Positions 34,532 to 42,852 of a DNA stretch of 64,000 nucleotides are shown piece after piece. Source of the stretch: Ureibacillus sinduriensis BLB-1 = JCM 15800 (GTDB taxonomy: Bacteria; Bacillota; Bacilli; Bacillales_A; Planococcaceae). Under the pieces are notes generated by a model that saw only the letters and a list, made by a program, of their open reading frames with translations, was not told the DNA's origin and did not search any database. Positions within the stretch are counted from its first letter, which is position 1, and each line of letters starts with the position of its first letter. The translations under genes were made by a program, and so were the position numbers. Location: contig NZ_JPVO01000053.1 in assembly GCF_000772955.1 (NCBI RefSeq), positions 212,786-276,785 on the forward strand, written 5' to 3'.

Positions 34532-35329
34532 CTACTCTTCTACTTTCGAAATAGTTGCTTGTGCTGCTGCAAAGATTGCTACTACAACAACACTGAAAAT
34601 CCAAAATAATGAAGCGTCTTCCCCGTTCCAAAAGAAACTATAAAACACCGCACCATATACACCACCAATAATCGGTGCTACAACTGGCACCCAAGCATAC
34701 CACCATGCAGAATCACCTTTACCTGGAATCGGTAAAATTGCATGAGCGATACGTGGACCTAAGTCACGGGCAGGGTTGATGGCGTAGCCTGTTGGACCAC
34801 CTAATGCCATACCGATTACGAGAACCAAAATCCCGACCAAGAAAGGATTCAAACCTGATGTTAGCTCATTTGTACCAAGTACTAAAATCCCCAACACTAA
34901 AGCAAATGTACCCACCATTTCGGCAATCATGTTAGAAGGGATATGCTTGATTGCTGGTGTTGTCGCAAATACACCAAGCTTTGCCCCTGTGTCTTTCGTA
35001 CCTTTCCAATGCGGCAAGTAAACAAAGTATACTAAAACTGCACCAATAAAAGCACCGATTAGTTGCGCCAAAATAAACATAGGAACATCCGCCCATGCAA
35101 AGTTACCAATCGTTGCCAGAGCGATTGTTAAGGCAGGATTTAAGTGCGCACCACTAATTCCCCCTACTGCATACGCCGCTAAAGCTACTGCAAATCCCCA
35201 ACAAATCGTAATAATTGCCCATCCAGGACCTGCCCCTTTTGACTTATGTAAGGAAACTCCTGCTACGACACCACCACCAAATAAGATAAGAAGCATTGTA
35301 CCGATTAGCTCGGCTGTAAAAGTTGACAT
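34532..35329 (-). CDS. glpF: Glycerol uptake facilitator (aquaglyceroporin)
   Basis: 265 aa from ATG 35329 behind GGGAGG; the longer ORF start has no ribosome site. MIP family with six helices and both NPA boxes, GAHLNPALTIAL and GYAINPARDLGPR; the aspartate after the second NPAR marks a glycerol-conducting channel rather than a strict aquaporin. It allows passive glycerol entry, which GlpK then traps by phosphorylation. Transcribed with glpK from a promoter inside the end of glpP, through a leader with a terminator that GlpP should relieve. Confidence 0.96.
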   Translation of the reverse strand: MSTFTAELIGTMLLILFGGGVVAGVSLHKSKGAGPGWAIITICWGFAVALAAYAVGGISGAHLNPALTIALATIGNFAWADVPMFILAQLIGAFIGAVLVYFVYLPHWKGTKDTGAKLGVFATTPAIKHIPSNMIAEMVGTFALVLGILVLGTNELTSGLNPFLVGILVLVIGMALGGPTGYAINPARDLGPRIAHAILPIPGKGDSAWWYAWVPVVAPIIGGVYGAVFYSFFWNGEDASLFWIFSVVVVAIFAAAQATISKVEE

Positions 35330-35364
35330 AGTTTTACCTCCCAAGTTATACACGCATTACAAGA

Positions 35365-35422
35365 CGAAAAAATCCGCAAATAACCGTTCTATACGTTATG
35401 TATAAGACGGTAAATGCGGATT
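35365..35422 (-). promoter_or_regulatory. glpF leader terminator, probable GlpP antitermination target
   Basis: On the minus strand AATCCGCATTTACCGT pairs with ACGGTTATTTGCGGATT and is followed by six T, between the glpF promoter and its start codon. Such a leader terminator is the known control point for GlpP. Confidence 0.8.
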
Positions 35423-35458
35423 CCTCAACTCAACCACGTGTTTATTGACCTAGTTCTC

Positions 35459-35487
35459 ATAATAGTTTGAAATCAATGATTAGTCAA
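35459..35487 (-). promoter_or_regulatory. Sigma-A promoter of glpF-glpK
   Basis: Minus strand TTGACT (35482-35487), 17-nt spacer, TATTAT (35459-35464). The -35 lies within the last codons of glpP. Confidence 0.75.
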
Positions 35488-36046
35488 CACTTTTTTGGAA
35501 ACGTTTCCATAGTTCTTTATTCGATGTAGTAATGGCCACTGCCCCTGCCTCAATTGCTCGAGTGATTTGTTCATCTGACCGAATTAAGCCACCCGTAATA
35601 ACTGGAATTCCCGTACGCTCGTATACTTCCTCAATCATCTCCGGAATAACACCTGGCAACAGCTCAATATAGTCCGGGGCAGTCTGTTCAATAAGCGAGT
35701 AACTCTTTTCAAGCGCAATTGTATCGATTAAAAATACACGCTGAATGGCCATGATTCCACGCGACTTCGCCTTCACAATCATATTGGAACGCGTCGAAAT
35801 AATACCTGTAGGACAAATATCATTGCATAAGAAGTCCGCAGCAAAATTATCGGTTTTCAAGCCATGAACTAAATCAGCATGAATAATTAACTTTTTCCCA
35901 TAACGATCAGCTTCTTGCTTTAATGAACGTAAATGACTTATGTGAACTTCCAATAATACAATATATTCAAAATCACTTTTTACTACTTGCTCGAATTGTT
36001 TAATCGTTCGCGCTGCAGGAATAAGCTTTATATCACTCAATGACAT
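35480..36046 (-). CDS. glpP: Glycerol uptake operon antiterminator
   Basis: 188 aa TIM-barrel RNA-binding protein. Motifs of the family are present: AARTIKQFEQ, ICPTGIISTRSNMI, QRVFLIDTIALEKS, DYIELLPGVIPEMI and TGIPVITGGLIRSDEQI. With glycerol-3-phosphate bound it prevents termination in the glpD and glpF leaders; both leaders are visible here. Located between glpD and glpF, whereas in Bacillus subtilis it heads the cluster, so the order differs. ATG 36046 follows AAGGAG. Confidence 0.94.
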   Translation of the reverse strand: MSLSDIKLIPAARTIKQFEQVVKSDFEYIVLLEVHISHLRSLKQEADRYGKKLIIHADLVHGLKTDNFAADFLCNDICPTGIISTRSNMIVKAKSRGIMAIQRVFLIDTIALEKSYSLIEQTAPDYIELLPGVIPEMIEEVYERTGIPVITGGLIRSDEQITRAIEAGAVAITTSNKELWKRFQKSVD

Positions 36047-36088
36047 ACTATTCTCCTTAATATGAAAATATAAAATTTGATAATTCAG

Positions 36089-36126
36089 CTCATCATATGA
36101 AGTTTAAATATCTTCATATGATGAGC
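36089..36126. repeat. 15-bp perfect inverted repeat between glpD and glpP
   Basis: The arms GCTCATCATATGAAG (36089-36103) and CTTCATATGATGAGC (36112-36126) flank 8 nt. It could end the glpD transcript, but no proper T-run follows on the minus strand, so an operator or RNA-stability role is also possible. Confidence 0.6.
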
Positions 36127-36154
36127 AATAATTTTTAATATATTATATTCTACC

Positions 36155-37798
36155 TTATTTCGCAGTTGTTGCACGAGTAATTTCATGATTTAGCTGTTCT
36201 GTAAATAGCGAGAGCTGTTCATTTGACCAACCGAGTTGCTGCGCCATATGTTCAACGACTGCTTCTTTATGTGCCTTTACGCTCGCGATATTGAAAAAAA
36301 GGTTGCCTGTACGACGGACAAAGAAATCAACCGGATGCGCTACTAACTCGTGCTCAATGCCGTATTGCAGCTGGGCGAACAATGCGGCTGGCATGGATTC
36401 ATTCGCTTGTGCAACATAACTATATACTTTCTCCACATTTGAACCGTAATGACCAGCCAAGTAAGCGGCCTCTTCTTTTGTTAAACCTGCTTTGATGCCA
36501 AGCTCAGTCTTTTTTTCGATAAACGCTTGTAGATGTTTTGAACCACCGACTTCTCCGCCTGAAATGGGCATGTTTTTCGTTATACAAGGTTTACTTGCAA
36601 TGCCAAACTCCGTCTGCAAACTTGTGGCAATACGATCTACAACCGCTTCGGCCATTTTGCGGTAACCAGTTAATTTCCCACCGGCAATTGTTACTAAACC
36701 TGCTTTTGACTCCCATACTTCATCGTGCCGGGATATTTCTGATGGGCCCTTGCCTTCCTCATGAATTAAAGGGCGCACACCTGCCCAGCTCGATTCGATA
36801 TCTGCATCTGTTACGTTGACACTCGGGAACATATATTGAATTGCATTCATTATATAATCACGATCCGATTGCTCGATGTTCATGTCGCGTGGATCCCCTT
36901 CATAAAACGTGTCTGTTGTCCCGACGTATGTTTTGCCATCACGTGGAATCGCAAATACCATGCGACCATCCGGTGTATCGAAGTAAATGGCTTGCTGAAG
37001 CGGAAATTTCGACTGATCAAATACGATATGCACACCTTTTGATAGAATCAAATGCTTACCGTTCGTTTGCCCTTCAATTGCTCTCACATCATCCACCCAT
37101 GGACCCGCGGCGTTCACTACTTTTTTCGCTTGAATTTGAATCTTTTGCTCTGTCATTAAATCAATTGCTTCAATACCGATTATTTTTCTCTCATCGTTGT
37201 ATAAAAAACCGGATGCTTTTGTATAATTAGCTAACACTGCCCCTTTTTCGATTGCCGCTTTTGCCACCTCGATCGTTAAGCGGGCATCATCAGTACGGTA
37301 CTCTACATACACGCCCCCGCCTTGTAAATCTTGCTGCTTTACTAATGGCTCTTTTAAGATGGTTTGTGATTGATTTAGCATATAGCGTCGCTCTGATCTT
37401 TTTACTCCTGCCAAAAAGTCGTATACACGCAGTCCAACGGATGTGGAGAACTTGCCAAATGTACCGCCTTTGTGGAACGGCAACAACATCCAAACCGGCG
37501 TCGTTACATGCGGGCCGTTTTCATATACAATGGCACGCTCTTTCCCTAACGATGCCACTTCTTTAATTTCAAATTGTTTTAAATAACGTAAACCTCCGTG
37601 CACTAATTTCGTTGAGCGGCTTGATGTACCTGCCGCGAAATCTTGCATTTCTACTAATGCCACAGAAAGACCTCGCGTAATTGCATCAAGTGCAATTCCT
37701 ACACCTGTTATCCCCCCGCCAATTACTAACACATCATAATCTTTTTTTTGCAAGTCATTCATAATGCTTTCTCGTTGTAGTGCTGAAGCTGTCGCCAT
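36155..37798 (-). CDS. glpD: Aerobic glycerol-3-phosphate dehydrogenase
   Basis: 547 aa from ATG 37798 behind AAGGAGG; the in-frame start at 37852 lies inside the leader terminator and is not used. FAD-dependent, membrane-associated enzyme that oxidises glycerol-3-phosphate to dihydroxyacetone phosphate and passes electrons to quinone. The dinucleotide loop is [17 protein letters not shown], followed by [36 protein letters not shown] and [13 protein letters not shown], and the C-terminal DAO_C helical domain. Transcribed on its own behind a leader terminator. Confidence 0.97.
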   Translation of the reverse strand: MATASALQRESIMNDLQKKDYDVLVIGGGITGVGIALDAITRGLSVALVEMQDFAAGTSSRSTKLVHGGLRYLKQFEIKEVASLGKERAIVYENGPHVTTPVWMLLPFHKGGTFGKFSTSVGLRVYDFLAGVKRSERRYMLNQSQTILKEPLVKQQDLQGGGVYVEYRTDDARLTIEVAKAAIEKGAVLANYTKASGFLYNDERKIIGIEAIDLMTEQKIQIQAKKVVNAAGPWVDDVRAIEGQTNGKHLILSKGVHIVFDQSKFPLQQAIYFDTPDGRMVFAIPRDGKTYVGTTDTFYEGDPRDMNIEQSDRDYIMNAIQYMFPSVNVTDADIESSWAGVRPLIHEEGKGPSEISRHDEVWESKAGLVTIAGGKLTGYRKMAEAVVDRIATSLQTEFGIASKPCITKNMPISGGEVGGSKHLQAFIEKKTELGIKAGLTKEEAAYLAGHYGSNVEKVYSYVAQANESMPAALFAQLQYGIEHELVAHPVDFFVRRTGNLFFNIASVKAHKEAVVEHMAQQLGWSNEQLSLFTEQLNHEITRATTAK

Positions 37799-37821
37799 TA
37801 ATTCTTCCTCCTTTATGATAC

Positions 37822-37883
37822 AAAAAAAGAGAGGCCTTAAAGAAATACACAAATATAGCCTTGTGCATTCAATAAGGTCTCTC
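37822..37883 (-). promoter_or_regulatory. glpD leader terminator, probable GlpP antitermination target
   Basis: Minus strand GAGAGACCTT (37874-37883) pairs with AAGGCCTCTC (37829-37838), leaving a loop of about 35 nt and followed by seven T, just before the glpD ribosome site. The position matches the known GlpP-dependent glpD leader. Confidence 0.8.
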
Positions 37884-37915
37884 AGTTACTCAAACCAATG
37901 TATTAACTTGCTTCT

Positions 37916-37943
37916 ATTTTAACATGTTGTAGAAAAAATGCAA
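37916..37943 (-). promoter_or_regulatory. Sigma-A promoter of glpD
   Basis: Minus strand TTGCAT (37938-37943), 16-nt spacer, TAAAAT (37916-37921), about 35 nt upstream of the leader hairpin. Confidence 0.6.
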
Positions 37944-38139
37944 TTAGATATCTCGCTTATGTCTTCTATATCACTGACATAGGTACAGTGTTCATCCTCG
38001 CCTTAATGATAACTGTGTTTTTTACTTTAAGTGTTCTTTAGATTCTATTTTCTCTCCGAAAAAATAAGTAACTAGTAATGTTAGCACCAAAAAAATTTTC
38101 CAGCTATCAGCACAATTTTAGAAAAGTTGGAAAAAATTG

Positions 38140-38168
38140 TTTACAAACAGCTTAAGGATGAATATACT
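38140..38168 (+). promoter_or_regulatory. Strong sigma-A promoter for the short-ORF cluster
   Basis: TTTACA (38140-38145), exactly 17 nt, TATACT (38163-38168). One of the best promoters in the window. The 196 bp to its left, back to the glpD promoter, hold nothing else I can define. Confidence 0.75.
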
Positions 38169-38207
38169 TACAAAGTAAACAAAAAATTCTTAAGGAGGTC
38201 GAATGAA

Positions 38208-38300
38208 ATGATCGTTATCGTTAACTTAATGTCACTAGTAGTTACAATTTCATCAAAAATGAAAATCACACATTCGACCAGATCGGAACGGATCGCTTAA
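38208..38300 (+). CDS. 30-aa hydrophobic peptide ORF
   Basis: ATG 38208 follows TAAGGAGGTCG, a perfect ribosome site, 40 nt after a strong promoter. The peptide starts MIVIVNLMSLVVTIS and ends in a basic, polar tail (THSTRSERIA). An earlier ATG at 38203 runs into a stop after two codons. Two terminators follow at once. I do not recognise it; short hydrophobic peptides of this kind can be type I toxins, leader peptides or membrane regulators. It is too short for similarity alone, so the evidence is the promoter, ribosome site and terminators. Confidence 0.55.
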   Translation: MIVIVNLMSLVVTISSKMKITHSTRSERIA

Positions 38301-38325
38301 AGTTTTTTTGTAATTAAGCATACCC

Positions 38326-38361
38326 ATACCGTAGGGAGAAGTGTCGCCCTGCGGTATTTTT
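38326..38361 (+). terminator. First of two tandem terminators after the 30-aa ORF
   Basis: ATACCGTAGGG (38326-38336) pairs with CCCTGCGGTAT (38347-38357), one mismatch or G-U pair, followed by five T. Confidence 0.85.
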
Positions 38362-38374
38362 GTGCCTTTTTTTC

Positions 38375-38404
38375 ACCGTAGGGATATCTCTCTACGGTTT
38401 TTTT
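38375..38404 (+). terminator. Second tandem terminator
   Basis: ACCGTAG/CTACGGT stem with a 10-nt loop, then seven T. It lies 14 nt after the first terminator and repeats its ACCGTAGGG left arm. Confidence 0.8.
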
Positions 38405-38437
38405 CATTTTTTGGGTAATTTAAGGAGGTGATTATAT

Positions 38438-38578
38438 ATGACATTACACATTTTTTCTCTTACGATAACCATTACAAAACGTGAAATCTCTCTGGAGAAA
38501 GCACTTCATGATGAACATGTGAACAAAATCTTTGAAGAGAACCGAAGAAAAGTAGAAAATTATTTTCGTCAATATTAA
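38438..38578 (+). CDS. YrzI-family small protein
   Basis: 46 aa: MTLHIFSLTITITKREISLE is followed by a helix with KALHDEHVNKIFEENRRK. The hydrophobic beta-like start, then KREISLE-A and a charged helix, is the pattern of the YrzI family of very short Bacillales proteins, long listed as probable sporulation proteins. The ribosome site TAAGGAGGTGAT is the complement of the 16S tail and spaced seven nt from ATG. It lies after two terminators, so it needs read-through or its own promoter, which I did not find. Family assignment from memory. Confidence 0.7.
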   Translation: MTLHIFSLTITITKREISLEKALHDEHVNKIFEENRRKVENYFRQY

Positions 38579-38615
38579 TTTTGTTAATTAAAAAACATGA
38601 AAGGTGGGAATTGAG

Positions 38616-38675
38616 ATGATTTATATGGTCAAAAGACGTTATGAAATTTTATGGTTGGAGAAAGACTCAACCTAG
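38616..38675 (+). CDS. 19-aa peptide ORF after YrzI-like gene
   Basis: ATG 38616 lies 37 nt after the YrzI-like stop and behind AAGGTGGG. The peptide is MIYMVKRRYEILWLEKDST: basic, amphipathic, no homologue known to me. The chance of an ORF this short is high; the support is only the ribosome site and its position as third in a row of short ORFs. Confidence 0.35.
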   Translation: MIYMVKRRYEILWLEKDST

Positions 38676-39381
38676 CTAGAGGATAAAGATAAGTAATAAA
38701 AAGAGACAAAATTACTGCTAAATTTAAAATCTCAATAAAGCTAACCCGTTCTAACCAAGGACGGGTTGCTTCAGGAGTATTTAGAACTTTTTAAAGCGAT
38801 ATTTTACCTATGCAACTTGAGTGGTTGTGGAAAATGCAGATATACAATGTTAGGGAAAATCTAATTCTAAAAAATGAATATCCTCGATATTAAAGATAAA
38901 TTTGGCCTTTAATTGCTTAATCCCCTTATTCCACTAATCTCCCATTAGTACAATAAGTTCAATGAAAAAAGCATTAATTCTTCTTGGATCAATACCTTGA
39001 AAATTCAATCTTATACAACAACTGTGCCCAATTATTAAATAAACTACATATCGATAGATTAAAAACTTTGGATGGTAGGCTTTACTTGTCCTACCGTATT
39101 ATTTCATCAAACCATCCTTTACGATGCTCTAATTCATCAATAACTCCTTTTGGAGATGAAAAAAAAGTTACAATTCCTTGTAGAAAAATTGTTGACCGTT
39201 GAAGTAACTACTCGACAGTCTATTTTGTTGCGTTAATACTTCCCTTGAAACAGTTATGTATTTGACTCTTTGATTCTAATTTAGTTATACGAAATATTGT
39301 TCATATTGTTCATAAATTAGGTATTTTCATATTTTTCCCTTTTCTGTATATTAAACGTATAAACTTATAGGGAGAGTAATT
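38676..39381. other. 706-bp stretch with no supported gene
   Basis: AT-rich. A hairpin (AACCCGT at about 38743, ACGGGTT at about 38761) without a T-run is the only structure seen. A 72-codon frame at 38984-39202 starts with TTG, has no ribosome site and no family features, so I do not call it. Confidence 0.5.
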
Positions 39382-39564
39382 ATGGCAGCTACCTTCTTAA
39401 ATTGTGATAACCTGGAAAAAATACAAGTACTTCGTACGGAATTAATAGAAAGTGGTATGAAGGATGGTTTAAACCATCCAACTACTATAAAACTAAGTCA
39501 AACACTTGATAAGGTTTTAAATGAATATTTACTTATTTGTGGGTCTGCAACTAAAACAAATTAG
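39382..39564 (+). CDS. Spo0E-family aspartyl-phosphate phosphatase
   Basis: 60 aa, the normal length. The two-helix hairpin signature is complete: IQVLRTELIESGMKDGLNHP followed by TIKLSQTLDKVLNEY, with the S-Q-x-L-D core. Spo0E-type proteins dephosphorylate Spo0A-P, or related response regulators, and so hold back sporulation. ATG follows AGGGAGAG. Stands alone on the plus strand. Confidence 0.88.
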   Translation: MAATFLNCDNLEKIQVLRTELIESGMKDGLNHPTTIKLSQTLDKVLNEYLLICGSATKTN

Positions 39565-39923
39565 TTGTAGACTTACATCGTTCCCTTTCCTTCACAACTG
39601 AACCATATGATTCAATTATGCAATACCACATTTTTTATATAAATATGTATGTACTCTCCTTTACAATCCGGCACTATTGCTGAATAATCCACATTTTTTC
39701 AAGGATTGCTCCCGATTGTGGAATAAAAGTCTATCAAGGAATCGGTTTATAACAATTATTGTCCCTGTCCTTCTTTTTGCTTTCCCTTAGTATCTTGGCC
39801 GTAGCAAAAAAAACAATTATTACCACCAATATACCGCAAAATCCAATTACAAAAAAACAGCCTAGCTGGATAATATGTAGCATATATGAAAAAGAGCATT
39901 ACCATTGTTCAGTAATGCATCGA
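39565..39923. other. 359-bp stretch with no supported gene
   Basis: No terminator, promoter or ORF that I trust. A 64-codon plus-strand frame (39759-39953) overlaps the zinc-ribbon gene, lacks a ribosome site and has no family features. Confidence 0.5.
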
Positions 39924-40154
39924 CTAGTACATATTCACAAACTTTTCTTTTAAGCCAAAGAACAAGTCAAGTATATTTGATGAGGCGGAAGATTGTTTAT
40001 TATAGAACTCTGAATAACCGCAGTTATTGCAATAAACAACGATAAACTGATTGTGCTGGATATCAAACATCTTGGATAAACCTGTTCCAGTCATGGCAAC
40101 TTCCTTTTTGCTTGCGTCTTTACTTCCACATTTTATACAACCTTTTTCAGACAT
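39924..40154 (-). CDS. Zinc-ribbon protein
   Basis: 76 aa from ATG 40154, seven nt after GAGGAG. Two metal-binding knuckles, CIKCGS near the N-terminus and CNNCGYSEFY at about residue 45, frame a small beta domain, followed by a hydrophobic helical tail (NILDLFFGLKEKF). This is the layout of the Firmicutes zinc-ribbon nucleic-acid-binding-like proteins (COG3478 type). The function is unknown. Confidence 0.82.
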   Translation of the reverse strand: MSEKGCIKCGSKDASKKEVAMTGTGLSKMFDIQHNQFIVVYCNNCGYSEFYNKQSSASSNILDLFFGLKEKFVNMY

Positions 40155-40441
40155 GCTTATTCTCCTCTCCAAAGAACCTTTTGGTATACGTTAATTAAAT
40201 ACGGGAGCAACACGAAAAAAGCTTCAGTAAATAGTTACTTCAGAAAATAAATACCCTCTAAAATGAAAAATCCGTCGTTTGTTAATCTTCATCAGAAGTT
40301 GTTATTCAATAATATGCCACCATACCACAAAAAGCCCATTTCCTTACAAGAGTTGGGCCCGTCTATTGAAGAATCTGTATATATCTTGCTCCAATGAACC
40401 TTGATATTCACTTTTGAAATGATATACAGCATTATGTAGAT
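40155..40441. other. Intergenic stretch with no supported feature
   Basis: Between the zinc-ribbon gene and the terminator of the ABC operon. A 44-codon plus-strand frame beginning at 40263 has no ribosome site and was not called. Confidence 0.5.
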
Positions 40442-40477
40442 CAGAAAAAAGCAAAAGGAGCTGTCGCGACAGCTCCC
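40442..40477 (-). terminator. Terminator of the ABC transporter-GntR operon
   Basis: GGAGCTGTCGCGACAGCTCC (40457-40476) is a perfect 20-bp palindrome; on the minus strand TTTTGCTTTTTT follows. Confidence 0.9.
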
Positions 40478-40483
40478 TTCGCC

Positions 40484-40849
40484 TTAATATATATTCTTCA
40501 ACATCTCCATCACATCATCCAAGGTAAGGCCGAACGATTTGTAGTAGGAGGTGTCGAGAAGCATTTGCTTTAAAATCATCTCATTGCGAATTTGCATTTT
40601 CCGATCGGTGGACAGTTCAGCGACAAAACAACCCTTTCCCGTTACAGTATGGATCAACCCGCTTCTTTCTAGTTCTTCCCAAGCCTTTTTAACGGTAATC
40701 ACACTGATGCTAAGCTCCTGAGCTGCTTGTCTGATTGGTGGAAGACAGTAGCCGTTTTCCAACTCTCCTTTAAGAATTTGGGCGCAGATTTGCTCAAAAA
40801 GCTGCTGGTAAATCGGTTTGTCGGATGTGTTCGAGATTGCGATGTTCAT
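40484..40849 (-). CDS. GntR-family repressor, YtrA subfamily
   Basis: 121 aa: winged helix-turn-helix (PIYQQLFEQICAQILKGELE, PPIRQAAQELSISVITVKKA, then the wing ending TGKGCFVAE) plus a short C-terminal helical dimerisation segment, which is the YtrA plan with no ligand-binding domain. It should repress its own ABC operon, probably through the palindrome over the promoter at 42384. Last gene of the operon, sharing a TAATG junction with the permease; usually ytrA-type genes come first. Confidence 0.88.
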   Translation of the reverse strand: MNIAISNTSDKPIYQQLFEQICAQILKGELENGYCLPPIRQAAQELSISVITVKKAWEELERSGLIHTVTGKGCFVAELSTDRKMQIRNEMILKQMLLDTSYYKSFGLTLDDVMEMLKNIY

Positions 40850-41502
40850 TAGATTTCCACTCGGCGGAATCGTTTCACCGCGAGTCGATAGGCAATGATG
40901 GAGAGTGCCACAAAAATCAAGATTCCAGCAATCAGAATGAAGGTTTGGAGCTTCACTTGCTGTGCATCGGTTCCATAAAAAATATCATTCACCACCGCAT
41001 TTTGTATACCAAGCCACTGGGAGATTCCGGCGAACAACATGGCGGCTGTAACGGCAGCGAACAGCGCCCAGCCAAATTTATAAGCCGTCTTATAAAACAA
41101 CGGGATAAAGATGAGATTAAAAATCGCAAGCATGACAAGATTTAACCCCCAAAATCCCATATTTGGTGGGAAGAAAAGATAGTTTGTGTCCGGATATAAA
41201 ATCATCGAAATAAATCCGAAAATCGCGGCAGTTACGAGATGTAATAGCTCTAAGCCGACAATAACAAGTACCCGTGCCTTTACCATATCTCGTTTTGCGA
41301 CGGGCATCACGGACGTAAACATCAAATCGTTTTGTGCTTTAAATTGGTTGAACAAATTCGGAATCGTAATCCAGCAGAAATACAGGAGAACGATAAAGTA
41401 AATCCAATTGGGAATGAGCATTAAGGCACCCATCAAGAAAGGAAACAGGAAAAAAAAGGGATGTATTGCCAACCTTACATCTTTCATCACCAAGTTATAC
41501 AT
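40849..41502 (-). CDS. ABC-2 type transporter permease
   Basis: 217 aa from ATG 41502, six nt after AAGGAGG; it overlaps the ATPase gene by 8 nt. Six hydrophobic helices (FFFLFPFLMGALMLIPNWIY first, VALSIIAYRLAV last) with a basic C-terminus. It resembles ABC-2 permeases that pair with YtrB- or BcrA-like ATPases and GntR regulators, usually linked to cell-wall antibiotic stress or export of unknown compounds. Substrate unknown. Confidence 0.83.
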   Translation of the reverse strand: MYNLVMKDVRLAIHPFFFLFPFLMGALMLIPNWIYFIVLLYFCWITIPNLFNQFKAQNDLMFTSVMPVAKRDMVKARVLVIVGLELLHLVTAAIFGFISMILYPDTNYLFFPPNMGFWGLNLVMLAIFNLIFIPLFYKTAYKFGWALFAAVTAAMLFAGISQWLGIQNAVVNDIFYGTDAQQVKLQTFILIAGILIFVALSIIAYRLAVKRFRRVEI

Positions 41503-42349
41503 ATTCATCCTCCTTTTTCGCGAAATAGACCATAATCTCCTCAAGGCTCGGTGTGGCTGCCTTCATGTCCCAAGAGTTATTGAAGTCTCTTGCAAGAATC
41601 AACCCCGTAAATCCAAAAGAATTCATCTTATAGGAGATTAATCTGTCCTTGACTTGGTTCAATTGTGTTGCAGCACCATTTAGAAGTAGATAGGATTCTT
41701 TGAACTCTTCCTTCTCACCGCTACGGACGATTTGCCCATTTTGAATGAAGGTTATAAAATCAGCGCATCTTTCCAAGTCTGAAGTAATGTGTGTCGAGAA
41801 CAAAATACTAATCTCGCCTTCAGCAACGAGTCCTTGGAAAATATCCAACAGTTCGTCCCTTGCAACCGGGTCGAGCCCGCTTGTCGGTTCGTCGAAAATG
41901 AGAAGCTTTGCCCCATGGGACAAGGCTATGGCAATATTGTATTTCACCTTCATTCCCGTCGATAACTCGGCAATCCTCTTGTTTTCATCTAACTTGAATT
42001 TCAAAAGGTAATTGCGGTACGTTTCATCGTCCCAATTTACGTAGAACTTTTTGATCACTTCGGTCAAGGCCTTCACTTTGCTTCGGGTGTAAAAGTCTAC
42101 GCCACCCATGGCATACCCAATTTCCTGCTTCAACTCCAGTTCGTACTCGGACATATTTCGCCCCAATACGTGAATTTCCCCGCTATCCATGTGCGTCATA
42201 TTCAATATTGATTTTATCGTCGTGGTCTTCCCTGCGCCGTTCTCACCGATAAAACCCATAATATAGCCTTTTTCCAGTTGGAACGAAACATTTTTAAGAT
42301 GAAAATTGTGGTAACGCTTATTTACGTTTCGAACGTCTAATGCAAGCAT
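41495..42349 (-). CDS. ABC transporter ATP-binding protein
   Basis: 284 aa. Walker A GENGAGKTTT, Q-loop region YAMGGVDFY, signature ELSTGMKVKY (degenerate LSGGQ, as in YtrB/BcrA types), Walker B LLIFDEPTSGLDP, switch His in LFSTHIT. The C-terminal extension of about 60 residues (LNQVKDRLISYKMNSFGFTG) is typical of this export subfamily. First gene of the operon, with a GAGGAGGG ribosome site and an excellent promoter. Confidence 0.9.
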   Translation of the reverse strand: MLALDVRNVNKRYHNFHLKNVSFQLEKGYIMGFIGENGAGKTTTIKSILNMTHMDSGEIHVLGRNMSEYELELKQEIGYAMGGVDFYTRSKVKALTEVIKKFYVNWDDETYRNYLLKFKLDENKRIAELSTGMKVKYNIAIALSHGAKLLIFDEPTSGLDPVARDELLDIFQGLVAEGEISILFSTHITSDLERCADFITFIQNGQIVRSGEKEEFKESYLLLNGAATQLNQVKDRLISYKMNSFGFTGLILARDFNNSWDMKAATPSLEEIMVYFAKKEDEYV

Positions 42350-42383
42350 TTCATAAATCCCTCCTCATCGAATTGTGAATATC

Positions 42384-42423
42384 GTGTATACACAATATAT
42401 TACAAGCGAGGTAGTTTTGTCAA
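42384..42423 (-). promoter_or_regulatory. Promoter and palindromic operator of the ABC-GntR operon
   Basis: Minus strand TTGACA (42418-42423), 18-nt spacer, TATATT (42394-42399), immediately followed by the perfect palindrome GTGTATACAC (42384-42393). A GntR/YtrA dimer bound there would block transcription. Confidence 0.7.
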
Positions 42424-42657
42424 TAGTTGCCATAAATTAATTATTTGAATGTTCATAAATATTTATCGGCTTACAAACAAAGTGCAAGTTAAACACGTTT
42501 ATGTATATACTGAATTCTTTCCTTGTGGGCGCGATTGGTCTTGATTGGAGATCTGTACTTTACTTCCGTCCTTTTATTTATTTGATATACGTCCAATAGT
42601 TTGCCCGATTCGGTTACAGCATAACTTTTATAGGAAAAAGCATTTTTAATGAAAACA

Positions 42658-42684
42658 GACGCATTTCTTTAAAAGAAATGCGTC
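42658..42684. terminator. Terminator-like hairpin in the 42.35-42.85 kb gap
   Basis: The arms GACGCATTTCTT and AAGAAATGCGTC surround 3 nt. It may end the transcript of the Tyr/Pro-rich gene, whose stop is 170 nt upstream; the T-run is weak. Apart from this and the ABC promoter, the 503-bp gap holds nothing I can define. Confidence 0.55.
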
Positions 42685-42852
42685 CCATGTTGAAACAATA
42701 AACTATAAAAAGCTACTGAATCAGTTCTCTCTTACTAAACGATATCCCCTTTGGGTGTACAAGACGATATGAATTCATATAAAAGGAACAAACATCAGTA
42801 TCCTTATGATTCAGTAGGTCACCGGATTTGAAAATTGTATACCTTGCTGATA

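Noticed and set aside
37799..37852. Longer glpD start at 37852
   Set aside because: It would place the start codon within the leader terminator; ATG 37798 has AAGGAGG.
38743..38770. Hairpin AACCCGT/ACGGGTT as terminator
   Set aside because: No T-run and no gene clearly ending before it.
38984..39202. 72-codon plus-strand frame
   Set aside because: TTG start, no ribosome site, no family features, AT-rich non-coding surroundings.
39759..39953. 64-codon plus-strand frame
   Set aside because: Overlaps the end of the zinc-ribbon gene, no ribosome site, composition not protein-like.
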